Below are positions 11,056 through 22,144 of a DNA stretch of 64,000 nucleotides, piece by piece; the stretch's first letter is position 1, and each line of letters begins with the position of its first letter. Under the pieces are notes generated by a model that saw only the letters and a list, made by a program, of their open reading frames with translations, had not been told where the DNA came from and did no database searches. This DNA is from Globodera rostochiensis (Eukaryota > Nematoda > Chromadorea > Rhabditida > Heteroderidae): contig JAEVLN010000014.1 in NCBI GenBank assembly GCA_018350325.1, forward strand, positions 1,886,001 to 1,950,000, given 5' to 3'. Both the position numbers and the translations under genes were made by a program.

Positions 11056-12529
11056 GGAGTCGAGAGCGGCCTGACCCCCCAGGGGATGCCGTCCTCCGCC
11101 GGCCCCGTGCATTGTTAGCAAATCGTTTATTTTTAAGTGTCGGGTACTTTTCATCCGGACAGCGACAAATTGGAAAGGTTTAAAATGGCGGATTTATCAA
11201 GATAAATTTAATATTTTTATTTTCGGGAGTGAGGGAGGGAGAAAGAGATTTTCTGGCCCAATTATTTCTGCCAAAATAACGAAGGAAGTCAAACAGTGCA
11301 AAATCATAAGCCAGTGAACGCACGCACTTCTTGAAGGCCAGCCATTCTCCGGAAGGACCCGCGAAAAGAATTTTTGTGGGCAAACAAACGGACTCACCAG
11401 CAGAGGGGGGAGGGCAAATCCAAGCGGAGAATCCAAAGTCAGCGGGAGGGGGGGGGGGGGGGGGGGTCCCGGATTATCCGACGTGGGTTAGGGGTAGTGA
11501 GGGGGGGGGGGAGGTTCGTTCAAGGTCGGGGGCGTGTCCGGTAGTATCCAAGGTGGGGTAGGGGTAGGGGTAGGGGTGTAGGGGGGGGGGGCGTTCAAAG
11601 GAGGGGGGGGGGGTGTGGGTGGGGGGTGTTGTACGCGTTCACTCAATTTGTGTGGTGTTTTGTCTGCCCCCGCTAACGATGGTTATTGGGATGACAAAAT
11701 CCAATTTGTGTTGGCACTTTCTGTGCCGTCTCTCCTCATTTTTTCCTTTTTTTTACCCTTTGAAATTTCTTTCGTTTTGCCCTCTTTTATTGAACAATAC
11801 GAATTCGTCAATTTTGCTAATGGAAATGGGTGAAAGTGAAGTGAAAATTAAAATTGAATTATTCTTTTGCTTATTCCGTTCGCGGCAGTGAATGCCAAAG
11901 AGAGAGAGTGCCCTTTTTGGCGGCGGAATGATAGGAAATACCCCTGGAAATGGCTTTAATTCCCTTAATCCCCCCGCAAATGGCCGATGGAAATGCTTCG
12001 ATCGGCCGAAGGTTTATGAAAGGGTAAAAACAAAAGAAAAAAAAGGATTTTAATAAAAAAAAAAGGGATTTTGAATGTAAAAGTCAGAAAATAAATTGAA
12101 ATTTGAGCTCGAGGCGTCCAAAATGTCCGTGGAACTCCAACAAAAGCTAACCCACGCCATTATATCTTTACAAAAAGCAAAAAAGAATTTGAACTTTTCG
12201 GCTTTGGTTTCATTCCGTGAACAATTCGCCTTCGCATCGATCGATCGGATAATGGCCGAAAGTTGCCAATTCAATGAAAGTTTACTTTTCTCAACGAAAT
12301 CACTAAAAAAAACGACGAAAAACAATTTGATGGAATTTGTCGCAAAAACTCCGATTTCGCGGAATCCCGCAGTTCGTGTGAAGGGGCGGCATTCAAACGA
12401 ATGAATTAAATCCGACAAAATAAATGGCACTGAGCAATTGCGATGCCGTGGTGAAGTGCCGATGGTTAGCAAAGTGTTTTTGGTTGGCTTCTCCACCATT
12501 CCCCACCCCCCGGGCACTTTTCTGGCAAA

Positions 12530-14802
12530 ATGATTTTCTCACCTTTGGCTTTGACGTTGTGCTGCTGTTCTTCGACAATGTTTTCAGCTTTGGGCTTTAC
12601 CCACCACTCCATCCGACCCCATAAAGTTGGGAAACTCCCAAACGGCACCAAATGTAACGTCATTCCTGCAGAAACTATGATCAAATTGTTGCTACACAAT
12701 TACAGCAGGTTCGTCCTTTCCAAGAAGTACAAAGAGTCTGTTGGGATGAGTGTCCGACCTTTTCAAGGAGTGTGAGTCCGTCCAACCCGGTAGCTGTCCA
12801 CGTGGAGACCACAATCCAGGACATCAACGAGCTGAACGTGATGAGCAACTCTTTCTCCGCCGACCTTTGGTTCAGTGCCATTTGGCATGACCCGCGACTT
12901 GCCTTCTCCCGTTACAACTCGTGCCGTCAAAATTTGTCATTTGACGATACTTTTGAAAAGGTTTTCTTCCCTCAAAAATCTTTCCCCAATTTCTTTCCCT
13001 TCTCTACAGTAAGTATTTCCCATTGTTACAGTACCTTTGGTCTCCAAATGTTTGTTTGGTGAACACAAAAATGAGCCGAGTGCACAGCTCGCCCAAGCCG
13101 AACGTTCTTCTGATGCTGCTCAACAATGGGACTGTGTGGCTTAACTACAGAGTGCGTCCACGAATTTTCAGCACTTTTTAAATTTTGTATTAATTTTTGA
13201 ATTTTTACAAAATGTTACAAAATTCTCCCGGACCATTTGCTTACAGTCTGTGCGCAAGTCGCAAGCTTTTCCCAAACCTTTGGCAGGTGCGCGTCGAGGC
13301 GCCCTGCGAGTTCCGACTGTCTGACTTCCCAATGGACACGGTGCTCTGCTCTTTGGTCTTTGCCGACAATTACTTCTTAATGATTCATTAATGAGTTAAG
13401 GTTTTTGAAAGTTACTCTTTCAACACCGCCACGGTGACCATCGATTGGCTGTCGTCGGCGGCAGTAACACTGCAAACCGCCGAGTTCAGCGCTTCCGACT
13501 TTGAGCTTACGCACACAAAACATTATAAACACACGGAGGTCAACAGCCATCAAACTCAAACATTTTGGACTAAAAATGGGGGGGGGGAGACCAAACCAAA
13601 TTCGAATATTTGGGGAAAAGTATAAAATTGAGCAACAGTACTACAAAGCGGGCGAGTGGTATCGGCTTACGGTCGAGATCGGTTTCCGACGTCGTTACGG
13701 CTACTACATTCTTCAGGCATTCGGCAACCTCGAAGTCTGTGCCGTAGGAATGATCTTTATTTTTGCCAAGGTGTACGCCAACCTGTACATCAACGTGTTC
13801 ATCTCCTGGATTGCCTTCTGCATTTCGTTGAAGGCTCTCCCCGCCCGAGTGATCCTTTCCGTGAACACGCTGATGTCGTTGTGTCTTCAGGTGCCACAAT
13901 CAGCCGCGCATTAGCCAAATTGCATTTCCCGATTAAACAAACCCACACATTTCACCTCACTTTCTTTTAGTTCGGGAATGTGATCGGTTCCCTCCCGCCC
14001 GTCTCCTATGTGAAGGTTTGTCGATAGCCTTCACTAATTAATGTTTCTTCTCTTCTTCCAGTCCATCGACTACTTCATGTTCGTCTGTATCGCGTTCATT
14101 TTTGCCTCTCTTCTCGAAATGGCATTCATCGCTTACAAAGTCTCTTTGCCATTTCTTTGATCACTTCGCCGATTGGTCTCTCTCTGATCAGGACAAGAAA
14201 ATGGTCCTTCGCTCCATGCGAATGTCGCTTGGCATTGGCTCCCTGTTCAATTTGACCGGCATTTCTGCTGCCTCCGCGGAACGGGATGAATACGGCCAGC
14301 AGATAAGCCGGGGGAGAAGCAATTGGCGGGGGAGAACGTCTTCATCCGTGGCGAGGGGAGCGCACATGGCGGAGGCGGTCGACGATGGACTTCAGCAGGT
14401 GGTTGATTAATTGGGCGATATTCAAATGCTTCCAACCAATTCCCGGCTGCTGAGACCGGTCGAGAGTTGCCACTGACTGACCTTGAAGCCTATAACAAAT
14501 TTTAGCCGGGGGGCGAAATGTTGCTGATAAGTGAAATACTAATGGAGGATGATGAGGCGCCACGCGTGCAGGAATGCATCGTGCACAATATGATCGCACG
14601 CCATCGAAGGCGCTTTCTCGCCCGAGGCCATCGCGTCGACCAAATTTCGTTTGTCCTCTTCCCAATGGTAAGTCAAAGCCCAAAGCCCCCGGGCGACCGA
14701 TCAATTAATTTCATTAAATTGCCTCAGGCATTCTCTCTGTTCAACGTCATCTATTGGACATATTACCTGACAAAATCATACGAATTTGCTGACATGACAT
14801 AA
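12530..14802 (+). CDS. Cys-loop ligand-gated ion channel subunit, anion-selective type
   Basis: Pentameric channel subunit of the plasma membrane. The start at 12530 gives a signal peptide ([15 protein letters not shown]...). The ligand-binding domain follows, with [31 protein letters not shown] and [11 protein letters not shown], then the Cys-loop [15 protein letters not shown] (13 residues between the Cys). M1 starts at YGYYILQ. M2 is preceded by LPARV, the PAR motif of chloride-type channels, and is followed by [21 protein letters not shown], as in MOD-1/LGC-50-like amine-gated nematode channels. M3 is [22 protein letters not shown] and M4 is [17 protein letters not shown], before the stop at 14802. 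The intron at 13717-13770 has a GC donor. The exon junction near 12750-12785 is not resolved. The class is firm. Anion selectivity follows from the PAR rule; the ligand is unknown. Confidence 0.87.
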
Positions 14803-14938
14803 TATGAAATAAAATAAAGGAAAAATTAAATAAAATGAATAAATAATGGCAATCGGTGGCATGGAATTTGTTGAAATGGGAGAGAACGATGCGCAAAGAC
14901 GGACCATCCGCAAGTTGGCGGCTGGTTGGTCCGTCAAA

Positions 14939-16745
14939 TCAACGCTCGTCGAGTTGCGTTTCCTCCGTCTTCCGCTGTTTCTGCTCCGGTTGTTCATCCG
15001 ATTCCTTTCCATCTTCTGCCCTCTCTTCCTCTGTCTTCTCTTCCTGTCCGTAATCGCCCGCTATTTCCTCCCTCTCTGTGTTCTCTGCCGTTGTTTCATC
15101 CTCTTGCTCCTCTTTCTCTTCTTCTTCCTTTTTCTTATCTTCTTCCTTTTTCTCTTCTTCCTCCTCTTTTGCTTCCCCCTGCTCTATTTTTTCCTTCAAC
15201 TTTGTCTCGATTGCACTATTTTCCTCTGTCTCTCCGTTCCCCACTTCACTCTCTTCTCCCTCTTCTGTGTCGCCGACCTCCTCGCCACTGCCCTCCTCAA
15301 GCCTCTGCTTCTCTGTCGTCTCTTTTTCTCCCCCACTCTCTTCTGCTTTCTGAATCACTCTGATCACTGCCGGCCCCCCGCTGCTCAGTGCCTGCTTATC
15401 GGCCCTCTGCGTATAAATAGCCCAGCAAACCCATCCCATCCGCTCGTGCTCCCTTCGAACTTCCGCAATTTGCAGCGTCCCTTTTTTGTCGTCCGTCACC
15501 CCCTCGAGGGTTTTTACCTCCACGCCGTTCTCCCGACGCCAAATTAACTGCGCTTTTGGATGGCCGGGCACCGAACAGGCAATTTGGGCGGGAGAATGTT
15601 CGGCCACAGACTGCTCCCGGGGTTCAACAACGGGAGTTCTGGCTGAAATGGAATGGAATTGGTGACTTTGTCCATGCTTTTCCGCTCACATGGCTCTACA
15701 CGGAGTCGAACTGTCGGCGAGCTGGCCCCGGTGCGGCCCTCCACACATTCGTAGTCGCCCGCGTCTGACTCCTTGACCGTGCCGAATATCAGAAAAGCCG
15801 AGTGCCCGTCCGGCTCCGTTGCCAAAAGGCTGATGCCTTCGCCCGCGGCACCTGCCCCCCGCTGGGCGCCCTTCACTTTGTGCCATGAAAGGTCCTCGCT
15901 GGACTTGCCGGCCATCCAACAGCGGAAGTGGACAGGTTCCCCGGTAGAAGCTAACTTCAGGTACGAATCCACCCGGGGATAGACGAGGGGAGACGGAGAC
16001 GGACGCACGGCACTCGGAAGCACCGGATCAGCCGATTCGGATGCGGTGGAAGACTCAAAGGGCACCTTAAAATGAGTTCGGGCCTATACTTGTACCGCTT
16101 TAAAGGAATTTGGTTCATTTGCAAAGATCTGATAAGAACCAATTGGTCGATCAGCGGATCCTTTCTCAGGCCAAAGTCAAACCTGTGTCTGTTGTTCTTC
16201 GGCCGTCCCTTCTATCGATTGCTTTCCGCCCTCCTCCCGCGGACGTGCCAACTCCAATTTAACGTCCTCCAATCTGTGCCATTGTCCGAGCGGTGACATT
16301 CCTTCACAAATGTATTCTCCCTGATCACTCAATTTGACATTCCGAATCAGCAGAGTCCCATTGTCGAAGAGATCAATGTTTTTGTTTTGGTTAAGCTCCT
16401 CCGCGTTTTGTCCAATTCGATGCCAACGGATTTTGCCGCTCGGATAGTCGCAATGGAAAAATGCCGATTCGTCTTCCGGCACACTGACCAAAGTTTGGTG
16501 ATTGAGAGGCTTTTCTTGGGCTTAAGCGGAAGATGTTATAGCCCTAGAATAAAAGAATTCTCACCGAATTGCGTCCGTTCGGTGCCCCCCTCCCCCAGCA
16601 AAAGGTCAATTGTCGTTGCTGTCCCCTCAATTTCGCCCCCCACGGCGCAACCCGACGAAAGTGCGACGATTAGAATGGCAGCGACCAGTAACAGAAAGAA
16701 TAGGCAAATCAGCGAACCGAACAGAGCGAACCTTTTGATTTTCAT
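14939..16745 (-). CDS. Membrane or secreted protein with three Ig-like domains and a Glu-rich tail
   Basis: The start at 16745 gives a long hydrophobic segment (FGSLICLFFLLLVAAILIVAL) that could be a signal peptide or a type II anchor; an upstream in-frame Met at 16847 would favour the anchor. Three Ig-type domains follow. Ig1 has FFHCDYPSGKIRWHR and DQGEYICEG. Ig2 has VHFRCW, LSWHKV and DAGDYECVEG. Ig3 has AQIACSVPGHPKAQLIWRR and MGWVCWA. A 47-nt intron joins RVEP to the Ig3 exon in frame. The last roughly 120 residues are almost entirely E, K, T and G (for example KEEEEEKKEEDKKKEEEEKE), ending at 14939. Ig arrays usually mean cell adhesion or extracellular binding. I do not recognise a specific orthologue; nematode zig or perlecan-like Ig proteins are the nearest idea. 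Confidence 0.75.
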
Positions 16746-18354
16746 TTTGAAAGAAATTTTGCAAATTTTGCTACCGTAACGCCTTCCAGAGCGGGTTCTT
16801 ACGGTAACGCTCAATTTCTTCCGGCCCCAACAAAAGTTGTCGTCCATTTTGCTAAACAATTAGTGGCGTCCTTTTGATTTCCCCGCTCCCCCCCCCCCCG
16901 GCGATTTGTTTAATTTGTAAGGACCTTCGGTAATTTTCTGCCATCGTTTCGATCGTTTTCCTCCGCCGCTTTCTCCGGATCAGAAGGTTTGGCATCATTG
17001 GCGGCCTCCAACTTTTCCTTTTCTTCTTTACTAATTAATTCCGAACCATTTTTTGATGTTGGCATTTTTGTTTGAACTTTCTCCGCTTTATTTCCAATTT
17101 TGGTCCGATCGTTAAGCCAAACCAAAAACTCAAAAGGTTTTACTTTAGCAGAATTGAGGGATTAAATGAAATTCGGAGAAAAAAATAATAAGAAAATGGT
17201 TGATTTATTGACGGTCGGTGGCGATGGACGGATATCGACGAGAAAAGTGTTTAAAGCGAGCGGAGGGGAAGAACCGGTCGAACGAACTCACGGAATGACT
17301 TTTGTTTTACTATCCCCCCCCCTCCCCCCCCCCCCATTCCCGCGTTGGCCAATTATATTTATGGGATCGATAAGGACGGGTAATGTTGTGGAAAGAGTTT
17401 AATGGGGGGGGGGGGGGAGGGAGGGAGTTCGACGTGATTGGACCAATTGGAAGAATGGGAAAGAGCCTTAAAGGGAGGGAGTTGGGGGAGTTTAGGTAAG
17501 CACTGATTTGTGAGCATTAGAGGAAGGGTTCTGTGAGTAAGGACAGAGTCTGTTTGGTGTTGGAGGAGGTGGGGGGAGGGGGGAGGTGGGGGGAGGGGGG
17601 AGGTGGGGGGAGGGGGAGGGGGGAGGTGGGAGAGGGGGGGGGGGGGAGGTGGGGGAGGTGGGGGGAGGGGGAGGTGGAGGAGGTGGGGGGAGGGGGGAGG
17701 TGGGGGGAGGGGGGAGGTGGGGGGAGGGGGAGGGGGGAGGTGGGAGAGGGGGGGGGAGGTGGGGGAGGTGGGGGGAGGGGGGAGGTGGGGGAGGGGGGAG
17801 GGGGGAGGTGGGAGAGGGGGGGGGGAGGTGGAGGAGGTGGGGGGAGGGGGAGGTGGGGGGAGGGGGGAGGTGGGGGGAGGGGGGAGGGGGGAGGTGGGAG
17901 AGGGGGGGGGAGGTGGGGGAGGTGGGGGGAGGGGGGAGGTGGAGGAGGTGGGGGGAGGGGGGAGGTGGGGGAGGGGGGAGGTGGGGGGAGGGGGGAGGGG
18001 GGAGGTGGGAGAGGGGGGGGGGGAGGGGGGAGGTGGGGGGAGGGGGGAGGTGGGAGAGGGGGGGGGGACGAGCGGATCGGAAGAGCCCCCCCCCCACGGC
18101 GGAGGTTATCAGCAAAGGAAACTGCACGAGAATGGTATGGATGACGAAAAGGCAGTAGAGTGGAGTTGTGCATGTGAAAGTTTTGAATACATTTACACTG
18201 GACAATAAATGGGGTGGGGGATTGACTGATCAACATCTAATGGAAGCTGATCAATCTTCTCAGATCATTTGTTGGATCAAAATGTTGCAGATCATTGTGA
18301 TATGCTCCAAATCGGCGCGATTTGCTAATGACCGCCGCAGGCACTGTTTCGCGA
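16746..18354. other. Intergenic region with G-rich arrays
   Basis: Between the Ig gene start and the stop of the channel gene at 18355. It contains C-runs, the G-rich array at 17560-18070 and a charged open frame on the minus strand (16910-17125) with no recognisable domain or splice support. No gene accepted. Confidence 0.45.
17560..18070. repeat. G-rich GGGGGGAGGGGGGAGGT minisatellite
   Basis: About 500 bp of GGAGGTGGGGGGAGG-type units of variable length. The + strand is nearly pure G with A/T interruptions. Every frame on both strands is open and codes only glycine/arginine or proline/serine, so the long open frames here are artefacts. Confidence 0.95.
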
Positions 18355-20540
18355 TTAAACTGCAAAGTTTGGCGAGATTTGGGGAATCGGTTGCCAAGAG
18401 TATCGGAGGAACATGAAGAGTAGGCACAGATTAGCAGCCGAGAATACAAACAGAAAGAAATAGTCAAATTGGGAGAAAACGCGGTTCCATTCCTTCTCCA
18501 CCTAAAAAAGTGCCGAATGTTCGAGAATAATAAAGCGATCAATTTACCGTCACATGCCGTTTTCTCTTCTCTATTTTCTTTCGAAAAACGCGCTGAGCGG
18601 CGACAATTTCCTTCAATTGGCAATTGAAGGCCAGCAGAACGCGGGCATCGACAAATGGACTTAACGGAAATAAGAGAAATCAGTTTGATCAGACAGCGAT
18701 TCCTCTTAAGCAAGTCCAATCCCTTTAGGGAATTCGATCGCCCCTCCTCTCTTGCGATGCCAACATGGCAGCATCTCGAGATTGGCACGATGGAATGTGC
18801 CATTCCAATCTCCCGACCTTCTAAAGCCCCTCAAACCCCATGGAAGGGCAGAAATTTGCGGATGCCCTCCGTGCTGCTCCCCCCTTCGTTTGTTGCTGTT
18901 GCTGTTGGTGACCTTTGGATTGTTCGTCAGCCGCCTCCGATGTGGACAAATATTGCTCGTAGCGCTCCTCCCAATATTTGTCTCCACGGGGACTCGTCGA
19001 CGGGTCCAAAAGCAGCGAACTTTGGAGGGATCATTGAGGCCCTTTTTTACTGTTCCGTGGTTTCCAACCTGTACACGTTTTTGGAAGGGATTTGCCCCAT
19101 TTTAACGAATCGGCGCGAAACGGTCAACAACGCCTGGGGGGGGGGCATCGGTTGCAATTTACGAGAACTTTTACCATATTAACGGCAACAGCGAGGGCAC
19201 AAAGCAAAATGGTAGAAATTATGTAAAAGCCGAGCAAAGGAATTTCGTTGCTCTTCGGCATGGCCGCAGAAACAATGTCCAGCAAGACGGACATCGCCAG
19301 GAGGGAGCCGAGTCCCAAAGACACCTAAAAGTCCGCAGGTAATAACAAAAAAGTGCCGGCAAAGCACTGCTTGACCTTCTCGCTTCTGGGCCCCTCATTT
19401 GTCCCGGGCGCGAAAATGCCGAGAATGCTGAGGAAGGAGATGAGGAAAGTTGGTGCCACGATCACCGTCAGGTAATAGACGGGCCTCCTGCGCATGTGCA
19501 TTACGTAGTGAACTTCGACCCTTTGCTCGCCGTCCTCCCAAAATTTGGTGTCCCTTACGCTGACGTTGAACAGCTCCCACTCGGCATTTCCCTGGCCAAA
19601 GTCCAATTGGGGTACATAAATTCAAAAATAAGGCAAAGTGTCCAGTAGAAATGTTCGAGACTTGAAATTTACGGAGACTCGAGACCGAGACCTCAAAAGA
19701 GTCGAGACTCTCGAACATTCCGAGTGTCCAGGGAATATGCAAATCACAAGTCCAATCGACTGGACGCTCTCTTACCGAAAAATACGAATCTTTCGGAGGC
19801 TCTGTCACGTTCACGTCCATCTCCTCGACGCCGAGCAGCGGGGAGGCCTGGGCAATGGCGCAAAATTGCGTATCGAAAGGGAAAAGCTGCAAAAGGAAAT
19901 GTTCAAATTGTTCATCCCCCATAAAGCATAAGCCGACTCACGGCAATGTCCAATCGACAAATACACGTCACATATTGCGGCATGTTTATCTTCAGTTTCC
20001 TAAAAATGAAAACTGACGAATCAATTTGTGATTTTATGGCCATTTCGTTTCGCTAACCCCTGGTGGGTGAGACGAACATCGAAGTAATTGTCCGAAAGCA
20101 TCTCTTTTGTGTCCATGGAGTTGTAGATGAACAGCTTCGGCAGCCAAACGTCCGCTCGTGGCACGACAATCTGTCGAAGTCCGTTGAACATTGCGGGATC
20201 CCAGGACAGACGCGGGTCCCTCCACTTTTGGATGTGCGATATGACATAGGAGGCCACCTGCTGATTTTCCCGCTGAAATATGTAAAGAAAATTAGCAATT
20301 CTGGGACATGGACATGTCCAGGGTGACCAGCTCGGTGAGGATGGCCAAGACTATTGTCAGCTCGATAAAGACGGGCACTGGACTGTCGGCGAATGGTCTG
20401 ATGCGCTTGTCGTATCCGGAGAACAAATAGTCCAGCAGAAGGGAGTCGCTGGGGGCGGAGGCCGCGGAGGCTGGCGGCATTGGCATTTGGGGGGCGATGG
20501 ACGAGGGCAAAATGGCCACGATGAGCATTTTGGCACGCAA
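18355..20540 (-). CDS. Cys-loop ligand-gated ion channel subunit, cation-type (nAChR-like lgc)
   Basis: The extracellular domain includes SPVPVFIELTIVLAILTEL, joined by a 55-nt intron to RENQQVASYVISHIQKWRDP, then the Cys-loop CRLDIALFPFDTQFC with 13 residues between the Cys. M1 is RRPVYYLTVIVAPTFLISFL. M2 is preceded by GPRSEKVSLGLGS, with Glu at the -1' position expected for cation selectivity. M3 is PLLGFYIISTILLCALAVAV. A long loop at 18600-19100 follows, then M4 (FDYFFLFVFSAANLCLLFMF) with the stop at 18355. The true N-terminus is uncertain: the Met at 20540 gives a weak leader, and another upstream hydrophobic exon is possible. One intron contains a small transposon-like insert (19637-19731). 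The class is firm; the ligand is unknown. The channel at 12530 belongs to a different (anion) branch, so the two are not a simple tandem pair. Confidence 0.86.
19637..19731. mobile_element. Small hAT-like MITE candidate in a channel intron
   Basis: About 77 bp between direct 9-bp repeats AGTGTCCAG (19637-19645 and 19723-19731). Its ends match as an inverted repeat (AATGTTCGAGA near the left end, TCTCGAACATT near the right end). The centre is rich in TCGAGAC. The 8-9 bp direct repeat is the size expected for a hAT target duplication. Non-coding. Confidence 0.6.
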
Positions 20541-21182
20541 TAAATAAGACGACGGACGACCACAAAGAAAGCGAAGCGTTCGGCAAATCTGTTTTAAGCC
20601 GGGCTTTTTGGGTCATAAGGCAAAGGACGGCGGCAACCAAAGCGGAAAAAGGTACATAAAAACACATAACCAGTGAAGCGAACACCAAAAGCATTGAACG
20701 CCCGGGGGTGGGGGGGGGGAGAGGTAAATTGGTTAAACAATGACCGAATCCGGGTAACTTCTGCAGATGGTGCCATCATTGACCCACAGTTGGGGTTGTT
20801 TAGAGTTGAATTTCACGGACGAAAGGCTTAAATAAACAAAAGCTTTCTTGGACTTTAAACACACAACGAACGTCCTTTTGAGGAGGGACGGCATTTTGGG
20901 GGGGGCAAGTGAAGCAAATTGGGAGGGTGGGGGATACGGAAATTCGCTTAGAATAAAGTTCCTTCCGGAAAATCTCTGTTTTGGCATTTTTGGGGGGGGG
21001 GGGGAGGAATTTGGCGGATGAATAAGTGGGCAATAATGGCACAACACAAAGCCAGCGGCATTTTTCCATTTTGTCGAAGGTTGCTTAATGCGTTCCCGCT
21101 GTTTTTCGACTTTTTTGTTCGTTTATTCGCCTTTTACCCAATCCCCAAAAGCACAAAGCACAATTTAATTGGTATTCTCAGC
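20541..21182. other. Intergenic stretch
   Basis: Between the channel start and the GST stop, both on the minus strand. It contains G-runs at 20709-20718 and 20990-21004. A hydrophobic open frame on the minus strand near 20600-20694 might be an upstream signal-peptide exon of the channel gene. Otherwise I see nothing. Confidence 0.4.
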
Positions 21183-22144
21183 TCAGAAAAGTGTGTCCGG
21201 TCTGTTCTTAATGTGCTGCTGCAGCTGCGGAAGTGAATACACGGCTTAAAAGGATTCAGAATAATTTTATTTTCCAAATTGCATTAATTCTGTGCCGAAA
21301 AAGTCAATGCCAATCACCTCGACAGTGGTGGAGGACCCGGGGGAACCGGTCGAGAATGTCGAAACGGCCAAAAGTGAGTGCCAAATCGGCGAAACTGGCC
21401 GCGAAGAAGTCGACCCACGTGAGTTTATCCCCCACCAAATAACCTTCGAATGGAAACATTCCAAAAATGCAAATTCGGCAAATGCCCGCCTGTGTTATTA
21501 GCCTCTAGGTGCCGTTCGAACACCGGCCCGAAATCCTCCGTTATGCAGGGCCGCAGACACCGTTCGGCTAGTGACGGCAACTTCAAAGGGTTTTGGGGAT
21601 GGCATTTTGTGCCTTTGGTTTTACGTTGTTCGCTGGGATTAGCCCAAGAAGACAGTTCACGTACGGCTTCAGGTACTCGAAATGGTCGTTTATGCGTTGT
21701 GCCAACATCGCGCAAATGGCCTTTTCCTCCGCCGTCTCGTTCTCCAACCCTGGCATTTCGTTTTTGTGACTATTCAAATGTTTTAAACAAACGGAATTCA
21801 AGAAATTTATTAAGCTTTTTCTTAAAGTTTAGGCCAAAAGCGTTATTTACCGAACTTCTCGCCCAAGTATTGGAGGATGACGGAGGAATAGCAAAGCTCG
21901 AATTTGTTGTCCACAACCAATTTTGGCAAATGTGCAAGTGGCAATTCTAAAGCAAAAGTGCCAATGCCATCATTTGGCTGAATGGCGGGAAAAGCCCGTT
22001 TATTCGCTTACTGTCTCTATAGTTGGCGAATTCGAGAAAGTTCTCGCGACTGTCCTCGTAAGGCTGTTGCACGTAATTGAGCAGCAACCGAATGGACTCT
22101 GCCCGGCCCCGCAAATTCAAATATTTTACTTTGAACTTGGCCAT
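21183..22144 (-). CDS. Glutathione S-transferase, sigma-like class
   Basis: Cytosolic enzyme conjugating glutathione to electrophiles; nematode sigma-like GSTs are numerous. The N-terminal thioredoxin-like domain starts at 22144 with MAKFKVKYLNLRGRAESIRL, in which Tyr8 aligns with the catalytic Tyr. After an intron come LPKLVVDNKFELCYSSVILQ and YLGEKFG. The helical domain has ICAMLAQRINDHFEYLKPYV, joined by a 45-nt intron (GCGAACAAC to TTGCCG) to LPSLAERCLRPC, then FGPVFERHLEANNTG. Next is a GC-donor intron (21444-21489) leading to YLVGDKLTWVDFFAAS, and the last exon ends HIKNRPDTLF with the stop at 21183. The total fits the usual length of about 205 residues. All expected blocks are present, so it should be active. 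Confidence 0.9.

Larger units (their letters stand above)
10109..12529. other. Intergenic low-complexity region
   Basis: This stretch lies upstream of the GPCR (-) and the channel gene at 12530 (+), so both promoters should be here. It contains the pyrimidine array at 10384-10795, the GGGAGG array at 10964-11055, further G-runs at 11450-11610 and a short run of GGGGTA at 11551-11577. An open frame at 12096-12404 was considered and not accepted. Confidence 0.5.

Noticed and set aside
12096..12404. 102-codon frame on + (MKFELEASKMSVELQQKLTH...)
   Set aside because: Plausible composition but no homology I recognise, no signal or splice evidence, and the minus strand is equally open; left out as a gene.
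16910..17125. 71-codon charged frame on - (KMPTSKNGSELISKEEKEKL...)
   Set aside because: Lysine/glutamate-rich, no domain, no link to the Ig gene that I could build; could be an unrecognised exon.
17492..18236. Long proline-rich (-) and glycine-rich (+) open frames
   Set aside because: Product of the G-rich array; all six frames are open and composition is extreme.
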